Shown here piece by piece: positions 6,518-16,930 of a DNA stretch of 20,945 bases (within the stretch, counting starts at the first letter, position 1; each line of letters begins with the position of its first letter). The stretch is taken from the NCBI GenBank assembly GCA_034698045.1, contig JAQGAU010001177.1, positions 1 through 20,945 on the forward strand. Direction: 5' to 3'. Origin of the DNA: Paramacrobiotus richtersi. Lineage: Eukaryota; Tardigrada; Eutardigrada; Parachela; Macrobiotidae. The notes beneath the pieces are model-generated. The model was not told the origin of the DNA. It worked only from the letters and a program-made list of their open reading frames with translations, and did no database searches. Both the position numbers and the translations under genes were made by a program.

Positions 6518-8910
6518 GCTGCGACACTAAAGTCGCAATAATCGGCATCCCAAACTAACTACCCGATGGCATGCAAATCTGAATTGCAATCGTGAATTCT
6601 GGCTCACTGTGCTTCACAAAGTGCGACACGTATTCCAAGACATCTGAGGGCCTTTGCAGAAGTACATCGCCGTCATCGCGGGACGGAATTCGAAGCGAAA
6701 CGCTGGTAAACTGCGTACAGTTCATATTCGGGAACCAGAAACAATTCCCGTTTCGTGAATGGTTGACGATGCTGAATCTAACTAGTAGTAGTAACAATTG
6801 ATTACACGAATTATTCTAGTTGTAATGTCTGGGTACTTCCGTGTCTCGGTACCATGAACTCTGTCGCTAGTATCTCGCGTATATACAGCACAAAGAGAAA
6901 TTACCTGTTCATAGTTTCTTTAACCTAGGCTGCTGTGTGGCATAACATGGTTCAGGACTGGGGCCAGCTCATGGGCTGTTAATTACGATGCTCTTCGTGT
7001 CAGATTATCGCGTGCCTATTGCACAACATTCGCATGGATTTCCTTTTCACTTAAAGGCAAGATAAAAATACCACCACCTTGACCGAGACTATCTTGCCCC
7101 CAAGGTCACCATGGCCTTTCCAGTGACCTTTATTTGCAACACTTGCGTCTGTGGAACGCATGTCTTCTGTTTTTGATCGTGTAGACACTTCTTGGGATAA
7201 AAAGGTTTTGACGAACGGGAGAATATATTTTCTTGCAAAGTAGCTTACAGAGATCTAATGCAGCAGTCGTTTTACGTTATAACTCGGGATCAAAAACTTG
7301 CTAGACTTTAGTCAGCGTGGGATGCATAGATTATCTAAAAGCTATCGGCTCCTTCCACCGTGACCCGTGTACTCGGAGCGGTAATCAACGAATGATCAGC
7401 ACATTCACCTTTAAAGTACTGCGCAAGGGCGAGCTTGTCTTCTCGGTTGAGCTGCTTCAAAAACGCTAGTTTAATGTATTGCACACCTAGCTCTCAGAAA
7501 AGCGTCCAAGCGTCCGCCGGTACGCACACACCCATTGCCCAGTTTGTATCCGAACAAGCCCCAAACTATGTGCGACGATTGTGCACAGTAAATGCGTATG
7601 TAAAGTTACTAATTTTTGCTTTGGCACTCGCTCGTTTCGCCACAATGATCATCCCACGATATGCTCCATAATCACCAGCATTCAGACTATAGGCAAACGA
7701 CCGGGCTAACACCAGTTAGCTTTTACAGCAACAATGGCAAACAAGCGATTTATCCGCCACCACTTTAACCTGGTGTCGCGCCTTATTAATGTCCCTTTTC
7801 CCGTTGACTAGTTCCATTCACACGACGGTAACTAGACATGGATGTACTTAGGAAGCAGCACTCTGCAGTTTACCTGAAGGTTGAGCATCGCAGATCTTTC
7901 TGAATCAACGAGACTGAATGCTACTTATCCCTTTTCTTCCTTTGATCCATTAATTTTCAAAGACATTCTAATGACGCAGATGTGGACTATACAACGTGGA
8001 GAATAACTATGTGTGCACGCCTGGCCGGATCATCCCCCGTGCTGCGCAAATTAAAGCAGACAATCCAACCGGCAAGGCAACTCCATTATCCCGTTGAGGA
8101 GCTCTTTAAGCAATTAGTGGTCTTGACGCCTGCACACTCGGTGCAGCCGTTTTCTCTCCTGGTTTGTCAGTTGTTCAGGAACGATTTCTGTGATGAAACG
8201 TCTTTGATCGATCACCGTACCAAGCTAACGCTCATGTTTAATTTGTCAACCAGTAAGTGTGGAAATATTTCTTCCTTTACTGTCAGATTTGACGCTGTTA
8301 AAGAGTTTATCAGTCCGTCTGGAAACGTTTTCTACAGCTCCCACTTTAAACTCTCCTGAATCGCTAATTGCATGTCACGGTCTGTATCCGTACTGAACAA
8401 CGCTCCTACCCGAGATTGAACTAGCGCTGTCAAAGTACTGACTATGCGGTGCGCGTACTAGGACTTTTGTCTAATGATTCTGCATGTTTTCATAATTTTG
8501 GAAATAATGGAGATCTGTACCTTTCCAATAAGCTGGTTTTTTGAAATGTTAACGGCTATTACCGAATAAGCACTGTTTACCAGGCAATCGCTATCACCAG
8601 GTCATTTATAACAACACTTCCGGTACCTACAGTTCAACAACTCCAAAAATCAACACGCTGATTTCATTTTACGGGTTGTTTCCGTACTGTTCATCAAACG
8701 ACCGGTAACGAAGATATCCAGAATCATCATCCCATTACCCCGCGAGACAAAAACAACTTTATGGATCAACGACTCCGCAGTTGCACGCACGTCAGTATCT
8801 AAATTTAACCCCGTCGGCACCAGTCGATGCCTCATTAGTCTCCGGTTGAATTAAAGACCCGCGAGCCGACATCCCTTCAATTAAAAGTGCTCCTCTGACA
8901 CTCGATCAAC
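6518..8910. other. Intergenic stretch, no recognised gene
   Basis: Only short ORFs without family signature occur. An 8-bp inverted repeat AAGGTCAC/GTGACCTT with 13 bases between the arms lies at 7102-7130. AGGTCA is the nuclear-receptor half-site, but chance is likely. The promoter of the downstream receptor gene should lie near the right end, though I could not identify a TATA box. Confidence 0.4.
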
Positions 8911-9243
8911 ATGCCGACCGATACTCTTCTCCCTCGCGCTAGTTCTTCTTGTCTGGATGCGTTGTTGGACGGCATCGCTACCATGAACACCTCGGAGAAA
9001 TGGCCGGCCCGGTTTGGGCACTTTTGGCTGTGTTTGACCGCCGGGCAGAATGGCAGTCTGGTGGCGTATCTGGTCGAGCCGGTGGAGGATCCGCATGTTC
9101 ATGAACCACTGCCGGTGCCGTTTCGGATTGTGGCGACGTTACTGCATGTGTTTATCTTTGTGCTGGGATCTCTGGGGAATGCGGTGCTGATTGTGGTGGC
9201 CAGGAAGAGTGCCAAGTTGCGGACGCCGACGTATATTTATCTG
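8911..9243 (+). CDS. TRHR-like receptor 1, exon 1 (N-terminus and TM1)
   Basis: There are 111 codons ending in phase 0 at CTG|GTAAGG. An in-frame TGA at 8896 fixes the start downstream of it, and AAC before the ATG at 8911 is a good animal context. Met at 8983 (MNTSEKW) is an alternative. The extracellular part has possible N-glycosylation sites NTS and NGS. TM1 (FRIVATLLHVFIFVLGSLGN) follows, then the basic first cytoplasmic loop ARKSAKLRTPTY. It aligns without gaps to exon 1 of the second receptor over the last 42 residues, with 32 identical. Confidence 0.9.
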
Positions 9244-11420
9244 GTAAGGCTGCCTTGTAACATTTTCTCAGCAAGTCGAGTAAAGTTCACTCCAGCTGAA
9301 ACAATAATTAAAATATCGTATTTCTTCGTCTAATACAGATGGTTATTTGTACGATGGCTCAGATTTATCGTAAAAACAACCGCAGTGAAAAGATAATGAA
9401 CCCAAGATTCGTTCAGCATTGGAACAGTGTCAGCAAATTTGTTTCTGATTTTAGTTTATTTTCCGGTCCGCTGCAGTTCCTTTTCTTTGGTTGACTTTGC
9501 TTTGCATTTCGCTTTTCGTTTTCAATCTTCCATGCAATCGTCAGCAGAAGAATAGAAACAAAGTATTCCGCCAATTTCTATGTGCACACTGGTGTAAATT
9601 TCGGGGGCAAAGCCACATTCAGTCATTTTTCTGAGAGACGAATAGTTCTCGCGCAGTTGTTTGTCGCGAGAATTCTCGCACGTAGCAAGCCGCTTAGCGC
9701 GCCCGCACAAAAGTCCTTATTCTCTTATCATGCTCGCCGGAGCGACGATGTGACCACTAGGCAGCTGCTTCAACACTCCTGAGACTGCCATTCCGATTTT
9801 GCTGGGATTTACATTCCTCCAATGTGGCATTGTCCTGATATCTTCCTTTATTTCTTTCATCAAAACAAAAATTGAGCCAGATGTTGTCCTTAGCAAATAG
9901 CAATGTATTCCCGGGATTAAAAGCTATTTTTAACATGCCCTCTTAACTGGCATAACCTAAGCAGTATTCAAATTGATCCTCCATGCCACAAGGATAAGTA
10001 TCTTTATGATTACCGTGTACAAGACCAGTGTAGTTTACTGTTTATTACATAACTGTTATATAACCGGCACGGAGTCACTGCGGCATATTCGGTAACATGA
10101 CACTGCCATGCGTTCTCTGTACGAAAATCAGTCAATCCATTAAATTTTCTGGTGTATCTTCCCGCGTGAGACTCGTCCAGAAATGTGTCAATAATCAACT
10201 TAAGTTTCCCTCTCAAAAGATCATCATTCACGTGCTCGGTACATTCTCTTCCGGCAAGCATATGAAAAGAACGTTTTCATAGCAAATTTTTCTGTTGTGG
10301 ATGATAAAAAGAATGATTGTGCTCGCATAAGAGAGATCTGGCAGTTAGTTAGACACACACAATAATTAGGTACTCCACTTTGTTTTCACATCTTTTTGTC
10401 AGTTTCCAGCATCCGACAATAATTTCCTGGGCATTCGTTAACTTGGAACAGTGTCTGGGAGTCAGTTGATAAAGATTTCACATATGTTTGAGAATTTGAA
10501 ATGCTTATTTATATATTTCATCTGATTGTAGTCTCTCACGTGCAGGCCGTTCTTTTGTATGCTACTGTATAAATTATCCTTATTTTTGCATAGTTTTCTT
10601 GAATAACTTGTATTTTTTACCCGGACTGCAGAAAACAGAGCCATGCGCAATTGAGTGCTTGATAAGTCCCGTTTAGCCACGATAACTACGGTATTTCCCC
10701 TTTCTTGCATTTCGGGCAATACGCGCCAGGTAGTGCCGCTCAGCGGTTATTCCCTAACGATCAAAAATGTCACCGTCATGTCACTTGCATTCTGTTGGAA
10801 CTGGCAACCGCAGTGATCTGTTGTGTTTGCTCTTTGATCTTGTCGCCGTACTCAATCATAGGGCTGTTGTTTCCCGCTGCGATACTAATTAGGTAGGTTG
10901 CACGTACCCGTAACCCAGGTGTTTACCATAATATTTCAATACCTCTACGGCGTTCTTTGTGCACAACGGTTAGGGCAAACAACGAACTGTTAGGTTTCGC
11001 TACGGCAATATCAGGAATTCAAGCGGAAACACGAGTAATCGAATCACCAGGTTGGTTTTAAGCAGGAGGGAAAGTAGATCCACGTATGTTTTGTTTCAGC
11101 GTTTGAGTAATAATCTGAATTTGTCTATTTTCCCGTTGGGACAAATGTTTATTTCATTTGAAATTATTTTTGCCGGCACTGTAGCCTGTTGCCGAAAATA
11201 TAATTACAAGTGTCATTTCCCGCAAGCTAGAGACTGGTAATTGCAGGAAACAGTTAAAGTGCTCTCCACACAATTGTTGCGCGAATACAGATGCTATGTA
11301 CATGCTATGCTATGCTATGTGCTATGTATGTAGTACTATGTAGTACAGACGCTGCGTATGACGTAGTGTGTAGTACTATGCACTGGGCAACACTAGCAGA
11401 CAGACATTGTGTCTTGACAG
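9244..11420 (+). other. Intron 1 of TRHR-like receptor 1
   Basis: The donor is GTAAGG and the acceptor TGTCTTGACAG. No coding sequence of known type is seen inside. A degenerate CTATG-type simple repeat lies near the 3' end. Confidence 0.8.
11291..11380. repeat. Degenerate CTATG/TAGTACTATG simple repeat
   Basis: CTATG is repeated in runs (GCTATGCTATGCTATG), followed by TAGTACTATG twice. It lies about 40 bases before exon 2, so length variation could influence splicing, though this is only a possibility. Confidence 0.75.
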
Positions 11421-11575
11421 GTTTCCTTGGCGTATGCGGATCTCCTAGTGATATGGTGTGCCATCCCCGAAGCCATCCTCTCCTACCACATTGGCAACCG
11501 TTGGGTTCTCGGTCCAGGTCTCTGTGCCATCTTTATTTTCCTCAACTTTCTAGGAATCAATGCCGGAAGCTTAAG
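11421..11575 (+). CDS. TRHR-like receptor 1, exon 2 (TM2, loop 1, start of TM3)
   Basis: This exon is not visible as a separate long ORF. It is found by its frame after the TGACAG acceptor: VSLAYADLLVIWCAIPEAIL, then the loop HIGNRWVLGPGLC and TM3 up to GINAGSL. It has 51 codons plus AG, so the last codon is completed by the first base of exon 3 (phase 2, AG|C, Ser). LAYADL carries the conserved Asp of TM2. GINA-S-S matches the wording of TRH receptors just before ERY. Confidence 0.9.
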
Positions 11576-11903
11576 GTAGGAGCTGGAAACCTTTCTTCTC
11601 ACGCAGCTGGAAATATCAGTCACTAGCACGCGACAACAACCCTTGAAGAGAAACTTACACGAGAATGCCGTTATTGATTAGCTGGCTTTACGATCGAAGG
11701 CCATTATTTCTGTTAATGCTGCTGATTACTCGAAAGTTCTATTACACCGGCCTATGACGTTGGCGCGCGTGCTGATCAACCCAAAAAATCATTAGAAATA
11801 AATAGCTCCTGTACATCTGATAACTAATACCATCCATGCTTTCTCGCGATTTCCTTTTTTTTGGATTGTTAATGGTAAGGTATGACCTGAACAATATTTG
11901 TAG

Positions 11904-12394
11904 CATACTGGCCTTCACCGTGGAACGCTACCTCGCCGTCTGCCGTCCTCTCCGAGCCCGTAAACTCTGCACCGTCGAGCGTACCAAACGCATCGTCTAC
12001 CTGGTGTCACAGTCTGGTGTGGATCATCACCGTCCTGTACTGCGCTCCCTGGCTAGGCTTAACCGAGCTCAAAAGGGATGAAGTCAATCCGGCCTACGAA
12101 CAATGTGGATTCCGTCTCTCCAGGGAGATCTACCTAGCGTTCTTCATGACGGATTTGGTGCTCTTTTATCTGCTGCCACTGGTGGTGGCGGTGGTGCTTT
12201 ACACCAAAATCTGCTGGACAGTACAGAGAAGTAAGGCTTCAGCGCAGGGTTTGGCGCAGGGATCCAGGAAACAACTGCTGACGCCGTCCACAAGTCATAC
12301 GTTATCGTTGAGCCACTCTATGGAGTTGGGGGGTGGGGAACGGGTAGAAGGGGTGTGGGTTATGGAAGCTGTGCCGCCGACAAAACACCTGCCG
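11904..12394 (+). CDS. TRHR-like receptor 1, exon 3 (end of TM3 to loop 3), frameshifted
   Basis: The acceptor is ATTTGTAG. The first base completes Ser, then ILAFTVERYLAVCRPLRARK reads normally to 12006. After the 13-nt duplication the receptor continues in the +1 frame from TGG at 12020: WIITVLYCAPWLGL (TM4), PAYEQCGFRLSREIY (loop 2), then TM5 with LLPLVVAVVLYTKI. The third cytoplasmic loop is about 60 residues, rich in Ser, Thr and Gly. The donor is GTACGT in phase 0 after HLP. Confidence 0.85.
12001..12020 (+). repeat. 13-nt duplication that breaks the receptor frame
   Basis: CTGGTGT occurs at 12001-12007 and again at 12014-12020, giving a period of 13. Removing one 13-nt unit would leave Val followed directly by the TM4 Trp, which is the spacing seen in TRH receptors. 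A GT...AG pair inside the segment would remove only 9 nt and does not restore the frame. Confidence 0.85.
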
Positions 12395-12547
12395 GTACGT
12401 ACATTAATTTTGATAGTGCTGTTTCTCTTGTACCAGACATATGTGCATGCTGAGAACATAAAGCGTTGCTTTGGACGTTCGCGGCTAAATCCGACATTCT
12501 GATAGTTGTGCTTTTCTATTTACTTTAACATACGAATATGGTTGCAG

Positions 12548-12776
12548 ATACAAAATATGCTGATTGCGGTCGTTAGCTTATTTGCCATTGCCTGGTTACC
12601 ATTCCGTGGTTTGCTGGTGTATAACGGCTTCGTCAACGAGCCATGGTTGGACATTTGGTATGTCTTCTTCGCCAAGACCCTCATCTACCTAAACAGCGCC
12701 ATCAATCCGCTACTCTACAACTTTATGAGCGTCAAGTTCCGGTCGGCCGTTAAGGAGCACTTCTGGAAAAAACAAT
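12548..12776 (+). CDS. TRHR-like receptor 1, exon 4 (TM6, TM7, helix 8)
   Basis: It follows the acceptor GGTTGCAG in phase 0. TM6 has MLIAVVSLFAIAWLPF with the conserved F-x3-W-x-P pattern. TM7 has IYLNSAINPLLYN (NPxxY). A basic helix 8 (VKFRSAVKEHFWKK) follows. The donor GTAAGC at 12777 splits a Cys codon (T|GC). Without splicing, the frame runs on to a TAA at 12821-12823 and gives a different tail. Confidence 0.9.
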
Positions 12777-12859
12777 GTAAGCTGTCGATTATCTCTATGC
12801 ATAGACTAAAAACTGTCGAATAACTATTAGTTGCTTACACGATTGCTGTTTTTTTGCAG

Positions 12860-12945
12860 GCGTGCGAACGCCAGATCGAGAAAATACTTTATCCATGCAT
12901 TCTGTGATTGTGCCGACGAAAAACGGGCATATGCGATTGCCATAA
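12860..12945 (+). CDS. TRHR-like receptor 1, exon 5 (C-terminal tail)
   Basis: The acceptor is T-rich followed by GCAG. Joining completes the Cys codon and reads VRTPDRENTLSMHSVIVPTK and a few more residues to TAA at 12943. The intron is 83 nt. The Cys sits where class A receptors often carry a palmitoylated residue. The exon is inferred from splice signals and phase, so it is less certain than the others. Confidence 0.65.
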
Positions 12946-13379
12946 AGTCAAGACGGATTGAAAATGCTGTGTACAGTAGTAGATATATCTGTATACTACC
13001 TTTTTCGCTAAGTTTGACTCCATAAAGTGCATGATTTGTCCGCAATCCGCATTACACAGCACGAAGTTGGAATTCAATTGTATACAGATCTGGTTAACTT
13101 TTAATAAGTAGAAGTGATAAACAAGCAAAGCACTGCAAATGTTACTTTCGCAAAAATTTACGACCCATGTCGATAAAAGTTACGAGAAGATGGTGACAAG
13201 TTTCTCTATCATACAAAACTCATAAAATCTGGACTCACTGACGTTATGCAGAGGCTGTGGTTATACGCGGATGAGCCGAAAACAAGAAGCGCCATCGTCA
13301 TGCTTTCCCTGGGAGTGGTTATTTGTTTGCTCTCGTGGCGGTCGAAACCTTGGAAACTTTGAGCTCCGCCTTTACTGAG
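12946..13379. other. Intergenic, no recognised gene
   Basis: AT-rich sequence after the receptor with only short ORFs. The 5' edge of the LINE relic may lie within the right part (from about 13240), but its protein signal fades there. Confidence 0.4.
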
Positions 13380-13785
13380 CTCATTCGCATTTAGTTTGCC
13401 GGGCAATCGACTGCTTTCATCAAGCACCGCATTAGTTTATGACTGTGACGATTTGCTTGTCAATGCCGAAGGTGGTTCATTTCTACAGAGGCGTGCTAAA
13501 TAGTTCAGTCAACGGAGAAAGCGTGAAAATCGAGCAGTCTGTTCGATATCTGGGGGTACAAATCGACAAACACCTGAAATTGACTGGTCAGTTCAGACAG
13601 GTTCTGAGAAAGGGGAACTTTGGGATTGCCATGATCAACCGGGCGAAGAAAAGGCTGAGTTTAGCACAGCGCGACGGTCTTTACCACGCTTGTTGTGGTG
13701 CACACGTACCTGGTGAACTGTGCATCAGTATGGTCCACAGCGTCTTTTTGGCTCAGCGGTATAAATTTGGCTGTCTACAGCGTAA
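13380..13785 (+). mobile_element. LINE reverse-transcriptase relic, 5' part
   Basis: The fragment begins with SSTALVYDCDDLLV, which resembles the YADD box with an extra residue. After a frame change comes SVNGESVKIEQSVRYLGVQI, then IDKHLKLTGQFRQVLRKGN and MINRAKKRLSL. This is the conserved order after the catalytic site in CR1/jockey-type LINE reverse transcriptases. Near 13695 the frame changes again, and HTYLVNCASVWSTAS matches the usual H-P-Y-x-x-Y-C-x-x-V-W segment. At least two frameshifts make it nonfunctional. The reading continues on the other side of an inserted element. Confidence 0.75.
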
Positions 13786-14607
13786 TGGCTTGCTCACACT
13801 TCTATATGTCGACATACATATAAGAATTTTTGAAATATGTATGAAAAGTGTGAGCACCCAGCGACAGATACGTTTTCTCAAATATGTATGTGGAGTGTGA
13901 GCAGCCAACATACATCGCACATATTCGAATATGTCAAAATATTTTGCGTGTATTTTGGGAGTTTCCCTTTTGAAACTTTTCGGCATATTTCCAGATCAAT
14001 TGACCAATCACAGAGGCTCCAAGTGGCACCGGTGGGCATTTCAGACAGCTACCAGCCTCGGATGTAACAAAATATACATTGAGTTAAACCTGTTATTTCC
14101 GTCATGTTTTGATTTGACTTCCCTGTTTCCCAAATTTAATAATGAGCGAAAGAAACAATAATAAGATAAATATATTAATATTGTATAATTACATATCCGA
14201 TAAGTAGAATTTTTGGAGTTAACGCTCAGTTTTTAGCTATCGAAATGAGAATTTTGTACGTTCTTGAAAAACAAAATTCGTTCTGAAAAAAAATACTGTG
14301 CACTTCTATTAAATTTTTGAGCAACTACGGTCCGTGATGGAGCGCTCAAAAAAACCTTCTGATTTAATCCAAATATGATCCGGATGAAATTGACCATTAG
14401 TACGTCATAGCAGTTCTTGGTCTATGTTGCGGATGTATGAGAAGTCTGAGCGCGTCGGGTATATACAACAAATATGAGAGAATCTGACCAAACGCGAACT
14501 ATTATCATACTTGCCACATACTCGTTTCTGTAAAATATGGTTCAGCTATGGATAGGCTGTAAATGTATGCCATAGTGGAAATATGCCGAAGTGTGAGCAA
14601 GCCATAA
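13783..14607. mobile_element. 819-bp TIR element with TAA target-site duplications
   Basis: The element proper is 13786-14604. It starts TGGCTTGCTCACACTT and ends AAGTGTGAGCAAGCCA, perfect 16-bp terminal inverted repeats. TAA flanks both ends (13783-13785 and 14605-14607). Removing the element plus one TAA joins the flanking LINE in the same frame, which independently confirms both borders. A 3-bp TWA duplication is the mark of PIF/Harbinger transposons. No transposase is encoded, so it is a non-autonomous MITE-like member. The inside is AT-rich with extra GTGTGAGCA words near the left end (about 13848 and 13896), as seen for subterminal transposase-binding repeats. Confidence 0.85.
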
Positions 14608-14861
14608 GGCTTTGCGTGCTATCACTGACTACAAGCAGCCGGTTACACCGGAACTGTATCAGCAGTTAGGCAGTTTGCCTATTTTCGATCTAACGGCGGT
14701 AGGGCGACGCGGTATGGCTATTCCAATTCTGGAACAAGAACACCTTTCCCCTTCCAAAGTATCTACTGGACATGGTCAAAGTTACGGACAACACGACTCA
14801 CTACAACTTGCGACGAGCAGCGAAAATTAACGCAAAGGCGAAGAAGAAACAGATAAGCTAG
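14608..14861 (+). mobile_element. LINE reverse-transcriptase relic, 3' part
   Basis: This continues the LINE reading after the insertion: ALRAITDYKQPVTPELYQQL, then GSLPIFDL, equivalent to the Q-(K/R)-x-A-(I/L)-R ... LF-x-x-L-x-I-L-P-(I/L) segment near the end of CR1/jockey-type ORF2. Around 14755 the frame shifts, and KYLLDMVKVTDNTTHYNLRR then runs to a TAG at 14859, resembling the usual R-x-x-x-N-L-R ending. The 3' tail of the element was not identified. Confidence 0.75.
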
Positions 14862-15883
14862 AAAATTCTGAGATTTAACGAAACAATGCTGCCTACTGGA
14901 CCTGTGACCGTTTTCAAGTTTATGCTCAGAACTGTTGATCTGTCGTAGGCTGGTATTTTATACAGTAGCCTTACAACGTTAGTTGTAATCAGACTTGAAA
15001 TTCCAAATGTGCTGTCTGCTGTCACAGGAGTAAGCGCCCGCCTCCGCTTCCCTGTTCCGTTCGTATCGGCTTGCCATAAGCAAGCTGAGCCACCGTATCG
15101 GCATACCATAAGCAAGCCGAGCCAAGTGGTTCTCTTTTGCGATTCATTCACGATTATTCTCTCTTCCAGCCAGTGCATTACCATCGCGCTGAGCTGATGC
15201 TGTCATGTCATACCTATCCGAATAAAACCACTATTTTATTCCCGATTCCGATTCTCGCCGTCTGTTCCCCTTTGGGAACCCGTCACGACGTAGCCGAGTG
15301 TAATACTGCTCTTGTGTTATCTTAATAATAGCAATAGTGATTATTTTATACACACATTATTGTCAGACATGCAGGGAAACTGCAACGCACTTTCTCGATA
15401 CTAAACTTGACAATCAGTTTTATGTCCCGCTTTTATGCATCCATTACGAATCGCGCATTATGATAATCTTTAGAATAACAATGTTGATTTATTGTCTTTC
15501 CGCAACGGGACAACGTTCCTCTGGGTGTTGTTGTCTGGCTGCACCAAAATACACCGACGACGCTTGAGCATAAATTAAAGGTCTGAATATCCGATCAATT
15601 ATAGTTGTCTTCGGTACCTTCCTAGACTCACGGTCGAGTGATTATAAATCAGTGATCATGATGGACAGAATTCTCATCACAGTGAAAGCTGCATTTCATG
15701 ATTTACTGCTTGCCAAGAAACTGCAGTGTTGCTGAAGGCGCTATATATACATGGCGCTAGATAATTATTTCCTCGTTAATCTAATTAGCGTAGAAGTAAA
15801 CAAATTTCTTGTCCGAAGCTCAATAATGCATCGATAACTGACAATAAGGTTGGTACGGGCGCGTATTCTGCCAAAAAACGGTG
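14862..15883. other. Intergenic with one short tandem duplication
   Basis: No gene is recognised. A 32-bp unit starting CGTATCGGC is present twice, at 15062-15093 and 15094-15125, with a few differences. The rest shows only short ORFs. Confidence 0.5.
15062..15125. repeat. 32-bp tandem duplication
   Basis: Both copies begin CGTATCGGC and end in GAGCCAC or GAGCCAAG. They share CCATAAGCAAGC and differ at a handful of positions, so the duplication is not very recent. Confidence 0.8.
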
Positions 15884-15891
15884 TATTTAAA
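15884..15891 (+). promoter_or_regulatory. Possible TATA box (TATTTAAA)
   Basis: A TATA-like octamer lies about 70 bases before the ATG of the secreted-protein gene, a suitable distance for a short 5' UTR. It is placed by position only. Confidence 0.4.
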
Positions 15892-15959
15892 CGATTCTTA
15901 CGAACTGTAAACGATATCACTTGTTATTCCCACTTTTAGCGTTGCTAACCTTCTTGATC

Positions 15960-16835
15960 ATGTCGAGGCTGTTGTTTCTCCTTGTTGGACTGGCCCTCAC
16001 CGGTAAGCTGGTATTTTCAAACTTGGTCTGACTTAATCAGCCGGTGCAATAGTAAATAGTTCGCCTTTTACCCTTTAAGGACCTTCATACTGAAATGCAC
16101 GTGCATAGCGACATAATACATTCGTCTAGTTTTGCGACATAATACATTCTGACTACATCGCCGAATCAGAAAGAAAGCTGCTAAAAACGTATAAGAGTGC
16201 GTCATACTGTAAGCAGAAATGTCCATTTCGCTAGCATTTTTCTACCTGTATGAAAATTGTAATCATAATTGATAAGTGTTTCATCGTGTTGGCAACATCG
16301 GCTGTGGCACTGATGCCACGACAAAAACAAAGAAAAGACAATAATTATGACAAATAAAGTGTTCTTAAACGTTTCCACTCCATGCACGTGGTACCGAGGA
16401 CAGATGCTGCACTGATCAGCTGTAAAACTAAATCCATGGTGGGCATAACGCAATAGTTGTGCGACTTTTGTTCTAATTACAGTTGCCGTGAACGCCAGGC
16501 CCAAGACCAAGCCAACCAAGTTCGTTACACTCGGCTGCGGTCAGTCTGGACATGAAACGTGTGGCTGCACCAATGGGCACTGCTGGTCGTATGCTCGGTC
16601 GGGCTGGACCGGTGCCGGTGCCGCGTGGTGCTTCACGGAGGAGCGCGAGCCCGGCGACGATAAGTACCACCTCAACTTCAAAGCATGCTCGGTCGATGAC
16701 GACTGCAGCGATCACATGCCGTGTGCTGATGGTATGAGATACAAAGGTGAAGACGGCAAGAATCCCAGAGATCCCAGCAGTCCCAGCTGCGTTCCCACTG
16801 GCACTGGTGGCAAGAGCAAGGTCCAACCATGCTGA
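15960..16835 (+). CDS. Small secreted cysteine-rich protein, two exons
   Basis: Exon 1 (15960-16002) encodes MSRLLFLLVGLALT plus one base. A 480-bp GT-AG intron (16003-16482) follows. Exon 2 (16483-16835) completes Val and ends at TGA. The product is 131 residues. The first 19 residues form a signal peptide likely cleaved after VNA. The mature part starts RPKTKPTKF and has ten cysteines, enough for five disulphides, in LGCGQSGHETCGCTNGHCW, AAWCFTEE, KACSVDDDC, HMPCADG and near the C-terminus. The CGCTNGHCW...AAWCFT arrangement recalls small secreted CxxGxCW...WC proteins of arthropods and other invertebrates, but I cannot name a family with a known function. It has no glycosidase, protease-inhibitor or peptide-hormone signature. 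AATAAA at 16925 ends the transcript unit. Confidence 0.85.
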
Positions 16836-16924
16836 TCGTTGGAGTAACGCTTTCTCTAGTGTCGGCGGACGGCCAACGCATACCGAATCTGGGGTATAGT
16901 TTAAACTGTCATTGGGGCTTGCTG

Positions 16925-16930
16925 AATAAA
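16925..16930 (+). terminator. AATAAA polyadenylation signal
   Basis: A canonical hexamer 90 bases after the stop of the secreted cysteine-rich protein gene. Confidence 0.6.

Larger units (their letters stand above)
8911..12945 (+). pseudogene. TRH-receptor-like class A GPCR, five exons, frame broken in TM4
   Basis: Exons are 8911-9243, 11421-11575, 11904-12394, 12548-12776 and 12860-12945, all with GT-AG introns and matching phases (0, 2, 0, 1). All seven membrane segments are present with class A marks: N in GNAVLIVVARK (TM1), LAYADLL (TM2), GINAGSLS then ILAFTVERYLAV (TM3/ERY), FAIAWLPFRGLLVYN (TM6) and NSAINPLLYNFMS (TM7, NPxxY). Cysteines at the top of TM3 (GPGLCAI) and in loop 2 (YEQCGF) would form the usual disulphide. 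TM3, TM6 and TM7 wording is closest to thyrotropin-releasing-hormone receptors, the family that includes arthropod EFLamide receptors. These are plasma-membrane receptors for amidated neuropeptides, usually Gq-coupled. A 13-nt duplication at 12001-12020 shifts the frame inside TM4. All splice sites and every other exon are intact, so it is either a very recent pseudogene allele or an assembly error. Confidence 0.8.

Noticed and set aside
6555-6797. Minus-strand ORF with PSDVLEYVSHFVKH, faintly like a flavin-monooxygenase N-terminal stretch
   Set aside because: No FAD or NADP glycine motif nearby and no continuation on either side; the resemblance is too short to support a pseudogene.
12003-12012. 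GT...AG pair inside the TM4 duplication as a micro-intron
   Set aside because: It would remove 9 nt, far below any spliceable length, and would not restore the frame.
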